From NCBI GenBank assembly GCA_009746045.1, contig RPFO01000296.1, positions 2,451,894-2,488,164 of the forward strand: a DNA stretch of 36,271 nucleotides, in the 5' to 3' direction. Positions 1 to 9,657 of the stretch are shown piece after piece. The stretch is from Mesostigma viride (lineage: Eukaryota > Streptophyta > Mesostigmatophyceae > Mesostigmatales > Mesostigmataceae). Positions within the stretch are counted from its first letter, which is position 1, and every line of letters starts with the position of its first letter. A model generated the notes under the pieces. It made no database searches and was not told the origin of the DNA. It saw only the letters and a list, made by a program, of their open reading frames with translations. A program made the position numbers and the translations under genes.

Positions 1-817
1 CTTTAGTGCCCCTGGTCTATTTGGTCACTTTATAGCCTGCTCGGTCACCGTGGCCTGTTCGGGTTAGTCCCACTATGGCCTAGGGGTCACCTATAGCATC
101 CTACAATCCATCCGGCCCACGTGTAGCAATGTGCGAGGTGTCTATGCAGAGGAGCAGGCCGCACGCACAAGCACAACCACACATGTTCTACCACTTGCAC
201 ATGGAACAAGGCCCCACTCAGGCCGGTGGCCCACATTAGTGAGGGGTCAGATTCTAGGCTGCTCATGTGAGAGAACATCACTCATCGAGGGCACATGCAT
301 GGACAAGATGATGGAATGGACCATCCATCCTCCAAAGATCGCACACAACGGTGGCATCTCACAAAAGCCTCGCAGGTCCTAGCACATTTCCACGTCAGGA
401 GGCGCATACGTGGGTGACAAGTCCCAGTACAAGCAAGCAAGCTCGCTGCCAGCACAGAAGCTTACTCTTGCGAAATCCGCCTTCAACGCCTCCGCAAACT
501 GCTGCCCGGCGGCGCCTTTGGCATCCTTCACGGACAGGTTGTCCACGTCCGCGCAGAGCCGGTAGTAATCCAGGTAATGCGCCCGGAAGCGCTCGATACG
601 CCCTTGCGCAGGCAACGTGCGTGAACGTACAATCAGGAGACCGAGCACGGTGATAAGTCAGTTTCAGTATTCCGCGTCTTAGTACGTATATATTTCAATT
701 GTGGTCACGTATATATTTTTAAGCTCTGACCAATAGACGGCAATCGGGCTGAGAATGGCATTGGAAGAATAATCAATGGCATCCGATTGCACGTTACAGG
801 TGGCGTGACTGGCGCCC
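1..817. other. gene-poor left flank
   Basis: There is no convincing complete gene here. The only protein-like signal is a possible minus-strand exon, listed separately. The rest is mixed-composition DNA with stops in all frames, and the short plus-strand readings have no recognisable motif. I saw no tRNA, LTR end or terminal inverted repeat in it. Confidence 0.5.
467..604 (-). CDS. possible exon of an unrecognised minus-strand gene
   Basis: The minus strand holds about 45 codons of GC-rich, protein-like sequence (for example ERFRAHYLDYYRLCADVDNL) within an open frame spanning 379-648. It is preceded by an AG at the end of a pyrimidine-containing stretch near 605. It runs into GTAAGC near 467, which is a good 5' splice site. 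The segment is alpha-helical in character, rich in Ala, Arg, Tyr and Asp. I do not recognise the family. Neighbouring exons are not visible, and a downstream exon would have to lie in 1-460 or outside the window. It could equally be a relic or a chance open frame, so the splice borders are only approximate. Confidence 0.25.
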
Positions 818-971
818 GGGGTGGGTGGGTGGGTGGGTGGGTGGGTGGGTGGGTGGGTGGGTGGGTGGGTGGGTGGGTGGGTGGGTGGGTGGGTGGGTGG
901 GTGGGTGGGTGGGTGGGTGGGTGGGTGGGTGGGTGGGTGGGTGGGTGGGTGGGTGGGTGGGTGGGTGGGTG
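818..971. repeat. (GGGT)n microsatellite
   Basis: About 38 uninterrupted GGGT units lie in 154 bp, bounded by GGCGCCC on the left and GCGCGGCC on the right. The G strand is the plus strand and every unit has a G3 run, so it is a strong candidate for G-quadruplex formation. All open frames across it encode only Gly-Trp-Val or His-Pro-Thr repeats and are translation artefacts. The unit is not a standard telomere repeat. The exact length is hard to trust in any assembly. Confidence 0.95.
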
Positions 972-1606
972 CGCGGCCATATCATGCGCATGCAGCCGGC
1001 TCGCAATGCGCACGTCCGTGGTACTACTGCTCAGTTCATGAGTGATCCTGCAGCGCCCTACCTATCCATCTTGATATTGCCACAATGTGCATGCTAGTGA
1101 GATGACTGCTTTGCGACAGCGACGTTCGGCGGCCGGTAGCAGGCTCGGCAAAACGGATGCAATACGTACCACGTCATGGGGAATCAGGTAGAGATGCATG
1201 ACTCCTTGCAGTTACTTCCGCTACCCAGCTGGCCCGAGCCGTCAATGGCCTGTCAGGGCCATGTGGAGTTGTTGAACCGATCTAGAAAGCTGATATACAC
1301 ATTCATTCCAAACTGGGTTATATATATGCATTGAGATGTAGTGTGGGTTTTCATTAATTATTATTGCTATCCCGCGGCCGGTGCGTCCGCGGATCCCGCG
1401 TGGGACCGTCGGAAAGGGATGCATTCGTTTTTCCCCCGCGAACGCAAAGTCATCCCATTTGGTGCGCTGCCGTTCATGGTGTTTAGCGTTTGCGTTCAGT
1501 CAGGCCTCAGATTCAGAATCTCGGACGCCGGCTCCTGGAGACTGCAACAGGTTACCAAACCAGACACTCAAAACGTGCGCGTGAGCTCTCTGGTCTATCA
1601 TTGGAT
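972..1606. other. non-coding spacer
   Basis: I see no gene, RNA or mobile element in this stretch. The short open frames lack motifs and good coding character. The sequence is moderately AT-rich with a few Not-like GC patches. Confidence 0.4.
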
Positions 1607-1851
1607 AATCAAGTAACGTGCGTGTTTGCAACTTGCCCGTTGAAACTCTACGGCGGAGCCAATTTTCGGAAGACCCTCACCCTTATGCTTGCAAATTCGG
1701 GACAAATTCGGTGGATGGATGGATTGACGGATTTTCACAGGGATTTTCATCCCCTAATCCTATGTTTTCTCACGTGTACGGCCTTATAAGCTTCGCCAAT
1801 TCTGGCGAACCTAACGGTTCTTCCGAAAATTGGCTCCGCCTGATAATGTAA
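1607..1851. repeat. 245-bp tandem repeat, copy 1 (intact)
   Basis: This segment is repeated immediately downstream with a period of 245 bp (AATCAAGTAACGTG begins at 1607 and again at 1852). Inside it are 22-bp inverted arms at 1652-1673 and 1819-1840, beginning GGCGGAGCCAATTTTCGG, so the core can fold as a hairpin or may be a small inverted-repeat element of about 189 bp. I found no clear target-site duplication. The copy contains GGATGGATGGATTGACGG without interruption, so it shows what the disrupted second copy looked like before insertion. It is probably a non-autonomous repeat. I see no coding function. Confidence 0.8.
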
Positions 1852-3207
1852 AATCAAGTAACGTGCGTGTTTGCAACTTGCCCGTTGAAACTCTACGGCG
1901 GAGCCAATTTTCGGAAGAACCTCACCCTTATGCTTGCAAATTCGGGACAAATTCGGTGGATGGATGGATGGATGGTAGGGTTGTACCGAATAGCGTTTTG
2001 GCTTGCCGAATCGGATACTCGGACCAGGGGGGTGCCCCGAACCCTATGCCGAATATGTTTGGAGCCTCCCGATACCGATACCGAATATGTTCGGAGCTGA
2101 AGGGCCCTTCCCGAATCGAACACCGAATAGTTCTCCGAACTATTCAGACGCCGATCGAATAATGACGACAGTAGCTACTATAACGTATTAGGTAGACAAC
2201 TTGTATCATTTATATTAATGAGACTTATATTAATTATTTTTTCAAGAAAAAAGACCTTCCCCTTCCTCGCAAGGTCCCTAAAAAGACGACACAACACGCT
2301 ACATGGCAACGCCCCTAAAAAAATCCCAGCCTTACTGACACAACTAATGTCAGACCGGCAACTACGAAATGTCAGCAAAATGATTCGAGTCAGAACTTTT
2401 AACTACACTAGTCGCCAATCAAAGGCAGTTTCAGGCCAGCATACAAAATTAAAAGGCCTTATAAATACGACCTTTTTAACCGCCTGAACAACAACGAAAA
2501 CTGCCCGTAACTAATCACCCAGTTACAAAATCCAAACTGATTATCATCCGTTAAAAACGGCCCTAGTCGCCGGCCATGCCAGCGAAACTGGAACCCCAAG
2601 AGCGTGCCACGTAATCTTTGCCGCCGTCAGGAACACTTCGATTGCGGCGTTCGTTCTCGCCCATTATAAGAAACTATTTTCAGAGAAATCCGAGTATCAA
2701 TTATATTGAGATACACTTAGTGTTTAATACTTTAGACGAGCACAGTTGCCTTCCCTGCGTAGTGCATTCAGCTTTTGGGCGTTGGCCTAACTCTGAGTCG
2801 GCGGAGGCATGACCGCGCCAGCTGGTGAGTGGAGGCTGGAGGCTGCGCCGCCCGCTGGTAGGGGTACTACTATTCGATATTCGGAACTACGAATATATTC
2901 GTCGAATAGTAGGTTGTTCCGATTTCGATACCAAACATGTTCGGAAGTAGAGCTTGCCTCCCGATACCGATACCGAATATGTTCAGACGGACAGACCGTT
3001 CGCCGTATACTGAACAAATTCGGTGTTCGGTTCGGTATTCGGGGGATATTCGGTATTCGGAACACTATTCGGTACAACCCTAATGGATGGATGGATTGAC
3101 GGATTTTCATTCCCTATTCCTATGTTTTCTCACGTGTACGGCCTTATAAGCTTCGCCAATTCTGGCGAACCTAACGGTTCTTCCGAAAATTGGCTCCGCC
3201 TGATAAT
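1852..3207. repeat. 245-bp repeat, copy 2, split by an insertion
   Basis: Positions 1852-1975 match the left half of copy 1 and 3083-3207 match its right half, including the second inverted arm at 3179-3200. The two halves are separated by a 1.1-kb element at 1978-3080 that entered the GGAT-rich centre. Differences from copy 1 are few: one substitution next to the left arm, a slightly longer GGAT run, and small changes after GGATTTTCA. The duplication therefore came first and the insertion second. Confidence 0.8.
1978..3080. mobile_element. 1.1-kb non-autonomous TIR element (TA target site)
   Basis: The element begins GGGTTGTACCGAATAG at 1978, and its right end at 3080 is the inverted complement of the same 16 bases, with three more matching bases after one mismatch. 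It is flanked on both sides by TA (1976-1977 and 3081-3082), the target duplication typical of Tc1/mariner-like transposons. The uninterrupted paralogous target lies just upstream in copy 1. Subterminal regions are crowded with CCGAATA and TATTCGG-type motifs on both arms (1980-2160 and 2865-3075), which could be transposase-binding repeats. The middle (about 2200-2800) is AT-rich with no transposase. I call it a mariner-like MITE or deletion derivative; the superfamily is inferred only from TA and TIRs. Confidence 0.65.
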
Positions 3208-3226
3208 CAGACGGATATCACACGCC

Positions 3227-3297
3227 GCACATGGGCAGAGATTCTCCGCACATGGGCAGCAGAGATTCTCCGCACATGGGGAGCAGAGATTCTCAGC
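3227..3297. repeat. short tandem repeat, about 3 units of 21-24 bp
   Basis: Three imperfect copies of CGCACATGGGCAGCAGAG-type sequence followed by ATTCTC lie directly after the split repeat. The first unit is 3 bp shorter and the third has GGGG in place of GGGC. No function is evident. Confidence 0.8.
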
Positions 3298-3299
3298 AG

Positions 3300-4319
3300 G
3301 TATCTTGCCCCGCACGTTTTCACCCGAGAGTTGAATTAGGTAAGGCTGAAATACGGTGTCGTCGACGAGAATGTGGATCAGCCAAGGTGAAATTTTGTTT
3401 GTTCCACCGCGCCACAGGCACTTAGCCGCCCCCGCCCACCTCCGGTGGCTTGCGCCACCTTTACCCCAGTCAACCCGTCGCCCCTCGGGTTGGGGACAAC
3501 GCCTCCACCATCCGACGGCCCCAATCCCTCGCGTCGCGTCTATGCGGTTGGGGCCGAAGGCCGTTTGTTTTCCGTAGTTTGCTTGTTTTGTATTGGTTGT
3601 TTCTGTGTATAGTATTTGGACGGACGACCCGAGCCGCTAACTTAGCGGGTTTATCACGTCCGTTGGATCCATCATCGGACGCTCCAGATTGTCGGAGGCT
3701 AACGTTTTAACTTTTTGCATTTCGCCTTCGTATATTCACGGTGTGGGCAGGCTGAGTTGCTGACCAAGGCTGTCGAGATTACTCGAATTACAGCGCATTA
3801 GTTCGTGCGACACCGCGATACACAACATATATAGCTGCAAGTGGCGGAGACCGTTCGCACCGCGCGCACCCGCAAATATCCAGAAGCGAGCCGATGCACT
3901 TATATTACGGCCGGCACGCAAATGATAGGAAACAGGCTATGCGCTTTTGTCACAACTTTCCTAGTTGTGCTAGGCTTTCCTAATGGAGCGTCCATGAGGT
4001 GACTTTCTGACGAATGGAGCACTCGTGAGGTGACAGCCCGCAAGCGGTGGTCGTTGCAGTCCACAGTGCAAGGGGTTCCGACAGTGCGTATGCCCCGCGT
4101 TGCGACAACACTGGCCTGCCGCATTTACGGATAAGAGCATAATATTTGTCCTGTTCTTAGAAATGTACCAGGCGGACGGCTAGTTCAGATTCCCACGATC
4201 TCCGCCTTGCCACAGGCAGCAATGCTGCAAGTAGGGCATTGATCGGTGTGGTGTTTTAGCACTATACACGCCCATACGAGTCGTCGAGGTCGTCAATCCG
4301 AATGCAATTAATGATAAAG
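3300..4319. other. intergenic region upstream of the CotH gene
   Basis: There is no gene here. It contains some GC-rich inverted repeats near 3440-3560 (for example GGTGGC TTGC GCCACC, and a CCCCAA/TTGGGG pair). The overlapping minus-strand frames at 3736-4124 have no motif and poor coding character. It presumably holds upstream control sequence for the gene starting at 4388. Confidence 0.4.
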
Positions 4320-4320
4320 A

Positions 4321-4327
4321 TATAAAA
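4321..4327 (+). promoter_or_regulatory. candidate TATA box of the CotH gene
   Basis: TATAAAA lies 61 bp before the chosen ATG at 4388. A start site about 25-30 bp downstream would leave a 5' leader of roughly 35-40 nt. The position and match fit a core promoter, but no transcript data are available. Confidence 0.4.
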
Positions 4328-4387
4328 TTCCGACTTCTCCTGGCAGCCGGCCCACGCTCTATTTCTACGAGTTTGATTTCGAATAGA

Positions 4388-7300
4388 ATGTCGTTGCGTA
4401 CTCTCCACTCCAAGGCAGGCCTTATATCTATCATGCTCCTGCTGAGCTCGCTGGGTTCGTCCTTGCCCGGAGCACGATCCGCCACTGGCGGAGTCGAGGT
4501 CGCCGGCCCGGACGGATCCGCCCGCTCCCTCTGGCAATGGGGCAGCCACAATGCGGACATCTTCTTGCCCGCCCCGTCCGGCACGGTCGTGGATGTCAAG
4601 GCGGCCGGCTCGGGCTCGCTGTTCCTTCGACACGCCTCCCAGTGGCGCGCGGAGGCTGTGGCGTTTGAGATCCGCGGCCTGCAGGCCTCATTGACATTCC
4701 ACGCCCAATCGGCCGGTTCGGCCCCAGGGACCCTGGTCGACCTCACCAATGAGGCCTCCCTGACCAGCCACGCGGTGGCCATGCTCTCAGACGGCTGGGT
4801 GCGCATCCAGGTGCCCCTGGTGGACACGAACACCCCCCTGGGTGAGCTCGTGTGGCACAACGGGGCGGGTGCCAGTGTCGTCGAGTTCTCACTGCGAGCC
4901 TTTCGGCTTGTGAGCAGCACGGTGCTTGCATCCGCCACGCAGTGGCAGCTGCTAAGCGCGCGGGGCGACTGGGCGGGCTGGTCCGTGGACGAATGGGACG
5001 AGGTAGCAGAGTACCATCTCCTCCCAGGTCCAAGTGGTATCCTGGCGGCCGGATGGGACAGCTGGCAGTGGCTATCCACGCTCGACACCCGTGCCAGTTT
5101 GGGCGCGAGCCAGGGCAACTATCTGCGCTCCAACGTCACCCCCGGGGGTGGCCTGTTCCTGCGCCGCGCCCTCCCCTGGTCCGCGGCCACGATCCAACTT
5201 ACCGTGCGGGGCACACCTGCGGGCCTTACGCTGGCGCCCGTAAGCGATGCATCCCTGACTGTCACTCGCCAGCATTACCGGCGCGCCCCGGCTCGCAACC
5301 ATGGCGCCTGGTTGGTCACCGTCCTCATGGACAGTGGCCGAGATCCCTTCCGCCGCTTTCCCTCCTCCTTCCCAGGACGTGGACACCCCTCCCTGGACCA
5401 CCCTCCGGATCGACAACCCAGAGGCCAGCAGCGCATCGGCCGAGATAGACGTGTCCGCAGTAAAACTGGTGAACGCCACGCTGGTCACGCGGGCCGCCAT
5501 GCCCCTGGTACGATCGACCCGGCGGCGGGCTGGGCTCGGGCTGGGCGCTGACCACCTGGGGGGACGCCGTCGTCGACGCTAATGCTGCTGTACCGGTGCT
5601 AGACCCCTTTGACCCGACGACAGGTGCAGGGGCCCTGAATGCTATCAGAGCCACAGGCACGGGGGATGGGAGCGCTCCCCCTGCGCGGGTGGCCGCCGTG
5701 TGCGTCACCGTGGCGCCCGGCGCCACCGGCGGGTTCTCGCTGACATCGTCGCAGGAACCCTGGCACGCGGGCCACGTGGCCATGGCGGTCTCTGGGCCCC
5801 TGACCGGCGTGACCGTCACCGCGAGGGGCGGTGCTAATGCCGGCGACGGAAGTGCAGTCACCAGCGGGTATGGTCGCACGGAGCTGTCATCTGTGACCAA
5901 GAAGGTTTCAGGTTTAGGTCCCGCGTTTGTCTTCCTCGCTGCGCCATTGCTGCCGCAGGTCACGCCCGCCTGGACCACCCTGGACGTGGCGGTTACGGAT
6001 GCGGTGGCAGAAGCGGCCACGCGGCCCCCGACCTGCTTCGCCGAGATTTCCCTCATCCGCGGCGAGCCGTACCCTTTCCTCACAATTGACTGGGAGGGAA
6101 GGCGCCCCCCGAGGCCCCACCCCCCCCACCCCCCGCGCCCCCCCCCATGAACCATATCCGCGCGTATGCGTCCTCCGCGGGCGGGCTGCAGGAAGGGTGG
6201 GCCCTGTCGACCTTTAGCGCTCAGGGCGACGCGGCCGCGGCTGGTTTCTCCGGTGGGCCCTCCCTCCGCGTCACCCTGGCAGACCCTACCGTGACAAGTG
6301 CCACCAACGGCACAGATGGCGACGGTGGTGGCACCACAGGGGGATGGATGCTGACGTCAGCGCGCCGGTGGTCCGCTCGCGGCGTCTCGTTTCTAGCGCG
6401 CGTCACTTTGGGGGATCCGGCCGCCCTTTCCCGCGTCGTCTTCACGGCGTCGCCTGACGAACAAGGACAGGAGGATGCAGAGGGTGTGTGTGCGGGCATG
6501 GCGCGGCCGTCCCAGGTGGCCCTGGGTGCCCTGCTGGGTCCTCCCCGCGCCGACGGGTGGATCCAGGTAACCATCCCCCTGCAGCTCGCATCGGTGGGGG
6601 GGTGGGACGACGATGTCAGCAACGCCACCTGCCTGCGGAAGCTCACCTGGGTCCTTCCGGGGGATAGCCCCTCTTCTTCTTCCTCTTTGAACTCCTCGTC
6701 TTCGGGCGGCCGGGGCGGTGGCGGGGGATCCGGTGAAGGATGGTGGCAAGTATACGAGGCCGCCCGCGTCGAGTTTTATTTGCGCGACGTCACGCTTCAC
6801 GATGCCGAGTACGTGCCCCTAGGGGATGACTCGATCACCCTGCCCGAGGTGAAGGAGGGCGCGGCGCAGCCTACCGGGTTCGGGACGTGTGCCGCCTTCT
6901 CCCCTTCTTCTGACGATGTCACCGGGTTGCCCCTCGAATCCATGCCCGTGCCCTTGGCCGGCGTGCGAGGGGGCTGGTCCCACCAGAACTGGCTCAGCTC
7001 AGTTCGTGGTCACGGGGGCAAGCAGTAACGCGACCGGCACGGGCGCTGGCGAGCTGACATCCGCTCTGGACGCGTGGGGTGGGTTCCTGTTCGTCGCGGA
7101 TCAGCCGTTTTTGGCCGACGCCCTGCGGTTCGACACATTGGGCCCGATAACGGGTGTCAGTTTGTCGGTCATGGGCACCGCGGGCGCGGCAGGAGGGGTC
7201 CGATTGGACCTGGCAACCTTCACGCGGGGCCTCCCCACGGCGGCGTGGTCGCCTGTCCGGATCCCCCTTGCGGTGTTTGAGCCGGGTCCCTGGACGACGC

Positions 7301-7761
7301 TCACGTTCCAGAACGGCAGGCTGGCTGCTGGCATACGCATCCGATCGATCGCGTTGGAGAGCCATGTGCGGTCGGGGCCCGTCAACACGACTCGTTTCCT
7401 GTTCCCCTACGGGGCGCGGGTGGCGGCGGCCAGTACCGCCTCTGCATCGGGCTCGAGCACGAACGTGACCTCTGGGTCGGGGACAGCTGCCGGCAGCGGG
7501 GTGGTGGCACCGTACACACACCCGTGCATGTGCCCCCCTGTGGAGGCGTGGGTGCAGGGCATGGCCGCGGGGGCTAGCGGCGAGGGCGATGTCCCCGAGC
7601 TAATCCACGTGCGCGTGGTGGTGCATCAAGGCGACCCCTTTGACCGCGAGGCCACGTATGCATGCCCCGCGGGGGGAGCGGCGGGATCCAGCGGCGCCCC
7701 CTGTGTGTACACGCTGGCAAATGTCACCATGGCGGACACGCTGGGCGTGGTGCAGGCCATC
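4388..7761 (+). CDS. CotH-kinase gene, N-terminal part: signal peptide and beta-sandwich-like modules
   Basis: This is the 5' part of a large secreted-protein gene. I start at the ATG at 4388 because a signal peptide follows at once: basic residues, then LISIMLLLSSLGSSLPGARS. Downstream are about five related modules of 110-150 residues (roughly 4490-4935, 4936-5500, 5540-6060, 6147-6800, 6960-7390). Each opens with a W/WxL segment, has a G-x-LF(L/V) strand, and has a DGWVRIQVPL-like strand, as in extracellular carbohydrate-binding beta-sandwiches. That role is inferred, not proven. N-glycosylation sequons and Ser/Gly linkers are frequent. The reading changes frame near 5.33, 5.51, 6.12 (C-rich run) and 6.99 kb, so it is either a decaying gene or a sequence with indel errors. 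At 7762 a GTGAGC donor precedes an in-frame TGA. Confidence 0.7.
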
Positions 7762-7902
7762 GTGAGCGTGTGAGGGGCCGAGGTGGTTGAGATCGAGGAC
7801 GAGGACAGCACGAACAATAACAATAACGGCGGGATCAGTGGGGGAGGGGATACTACAGGGGACGAGGAGGATGGGATCGGGTCCAACCCAGGGGGCAGCC
7901 AG
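7762..7902 (+). other. candidate 141-nt intron removing an in-frame TGA
   Basis: The frame reads into TGA at 7771-7773 and then continues in the same frame. GTGAGC at 7762 is a near-ideal 5' splice site, and an AG at 7901-7902 restores the same frame (phase 0). It would also remove an Asp/Glu- and Asn-rich low-complexity stretch. The acceptor pyrimidine tract is poor. The alternative is a real nonsense mutation or a base error. Confidence 0.35.
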
Positions 7903-9643
7903 CTCGCCTCCTGGGTGGTCACGCCAGCCAGGATGGCCGCCGCGAAATGGCACGCGGCGTCCTCGTCCTTCTCCGTCGTTATCCGGGTGTGGGACGCGGC
8001 CAACGACGCGCCCTGGCGGCTGGAGGACTTCCCCTCAGGCCCCAGGGACGCGCAGGGTGCTGCCGAGGCGCTCATCCGGGCGCTGCACTGGGACGTGAAC
8101 TCCGGCATGCTCTCCCGATGCGTGCACGCAGGCGAGAACGTGACCAGCGCAGGTGGCAGCAGCAGCGGGGCCGCGAGTGGGAGGAGGCCGGTGGTGATCG
8201 TCCCCGCGGGGATGCCCTTGGACCTGGCCTGGTTCGAGGCCCCTGCAGGGTGGGACGGTGCGGGGTCCGGCTCGGCGGGCAGCGTGGCACGGCCGGCGGC
8301 GAGCGGCGAGCGGACGTTGGGTTTTGTGGGCACAGTCGCCTCGGCGCCGGTGGCCCCTGTCGTGGACCTGAGCTACGCAGAGGAGGTCGCTGATAGCAGC
8401 TCGTTCGGTCGCAGTTTCCAGGAGCTGTTTGACCTGGGCCGCATGGGGGAGCTCCACCTGGAGATGCGCCAGCGGGAGTGGGACGCGTTGCTGAGTGACT
8501 ATGACCAGAATTATTTGAACGAGAACCGGCGGCAGGTGGAGGTGATGCGGTTTATCTCGGGGGCGGAGATCGAGGGCGCGGGGCGGGGGGTGGTGTTGCC
8601 GATAGCGGCCGACGATGCCTCGGTGGCGCAGGATATTGTTACCGATGTTGGGATCAGGGTGGGTGGGCGTAACGGCCGGCGACGGAGGCCAGAATTATTG
8701 TTCGTTGACAACGCCGCGGGCATGCAATGGCACGGGGGAGACGAGTTGGGCGCTGGAGGGGTGCCATTTACAGCTGTATTTCGCGGACTCGTTCGAGAAG
8801 GATGAGGGGATTTACACCAACGGGACCGACATCGCGGCTGCGCTGCGGAACCGCAACCGCCTCTGGCGCGGCGTCGCCAAGCTGGGACTGCGGCACAATG
8901 ACGACGACCCCTCGTACGTCTCCGAGATGCTGGCTGCTGCCGCCGCCACCCAGTTCGGAGTGGTCACGAGCCGGATGAGCTTTGTGAGGGTATACCTGAA
9001 AATAGGCGACCGCAAGCCTCCGACCACGGGAGGAACCGGGGTGGTCTCAGGTTCGGGCACCGCGCAGGACAGGGGCGTGTTCCTGGGCGTCATGAAGGCC
9101 ACCGAGCCGATCGACGATGTCTTCTTGAACAACCGGTTCGGTGCTGATGTCGCGACGAGCTTCTTATGGAAGAACCAGTGGGTGGCGGGTGCGCCGCCCG
9201 ACCTGACACGGCTGGATCTGGACGGTTCCATGACAGAAGGGATCATGGGGCGGGAGGACCCCGACCCGCCTTCGTTTGAGGTCTGGCAGCAGGGCGGCTG
9301 GCACCCCTACTACCCCTCGTACGACCTCAAGGTCGGGAAAGAGCGACCAGGGGAGGCGACCGCACTGCTCAACAACCTGATCATTACCCTGCAGGGTTGC
9401 CCGACCGAGAACGACATGCTGTCGTTGGTGGACGTGGAGGCGGTGTTGCGTGCGCAGGCGCTGCGAGCGTTTGCGGTCGACTGGGACGGCTACTGGGGCA
9501 GCGGCAGCAACTACTACCTCGCGTGGAGGCCGTGGCCCCACCTCCGGTGGGTCTTTGTCCCCTACGACTTCGACCGCGCGTTCGGGTACCACCCGGGCGA
9601 CCTGGACCTCTACGAATCCAGCCTGCTCCACTGGGGACGTGAC
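7903..9643 (+). CDS. CotH kinase domain, N-terminal and central part
   Basis: This continues the same gene. After a divergent lead-in, GELHLEMRQREWDALLSDY near 8450 matches the start of CotH domains (PF08757 type). VGIRVGG and NGTGETSW then occupy the place of the conserved V-x-x-R-G-N-(S/T) glycine-rich segment. GVFLGVMKATEPIDDVFL and NRFG (about 9078-9140) match the G-x-Y/F-L-x-x-E region. VDWDGYWGSGSNYYLAW then VFVPYDFDRAFGY (about 9476-9595) carry the N-Y-Y-L-x-W and D-x-D/FG metal-binding motifs. CotH proteins are atypical, secreted protein kinases, first known from Bacillus spore coats and also found in eukaryotes such as Mucorales. One frame change lies near 8.68 kb; a 34-nt GTGGGT...CAG intron there would fix it, but that is very short. 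The exon end at 9643 is set by GT at 9644 joining in frame to 13501. Confidence 0.8.
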
Positions 9644-9657
9644 GTCCGAAAGAAGCT

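Noticed and set aside
818-971. Interstitial telomere repeat
   Set aside because: GGGT is not a standard telomeric unit such as TTAGGG or TTTAGGG, and no subtelomeric features are nearby.
705-1097. Open frames on both strands rich in Gly-Trp-Val or His-Pro-Thr
   Set aside because: They are only translations of the GGGT microsatellite; no flanking coding signal exists.
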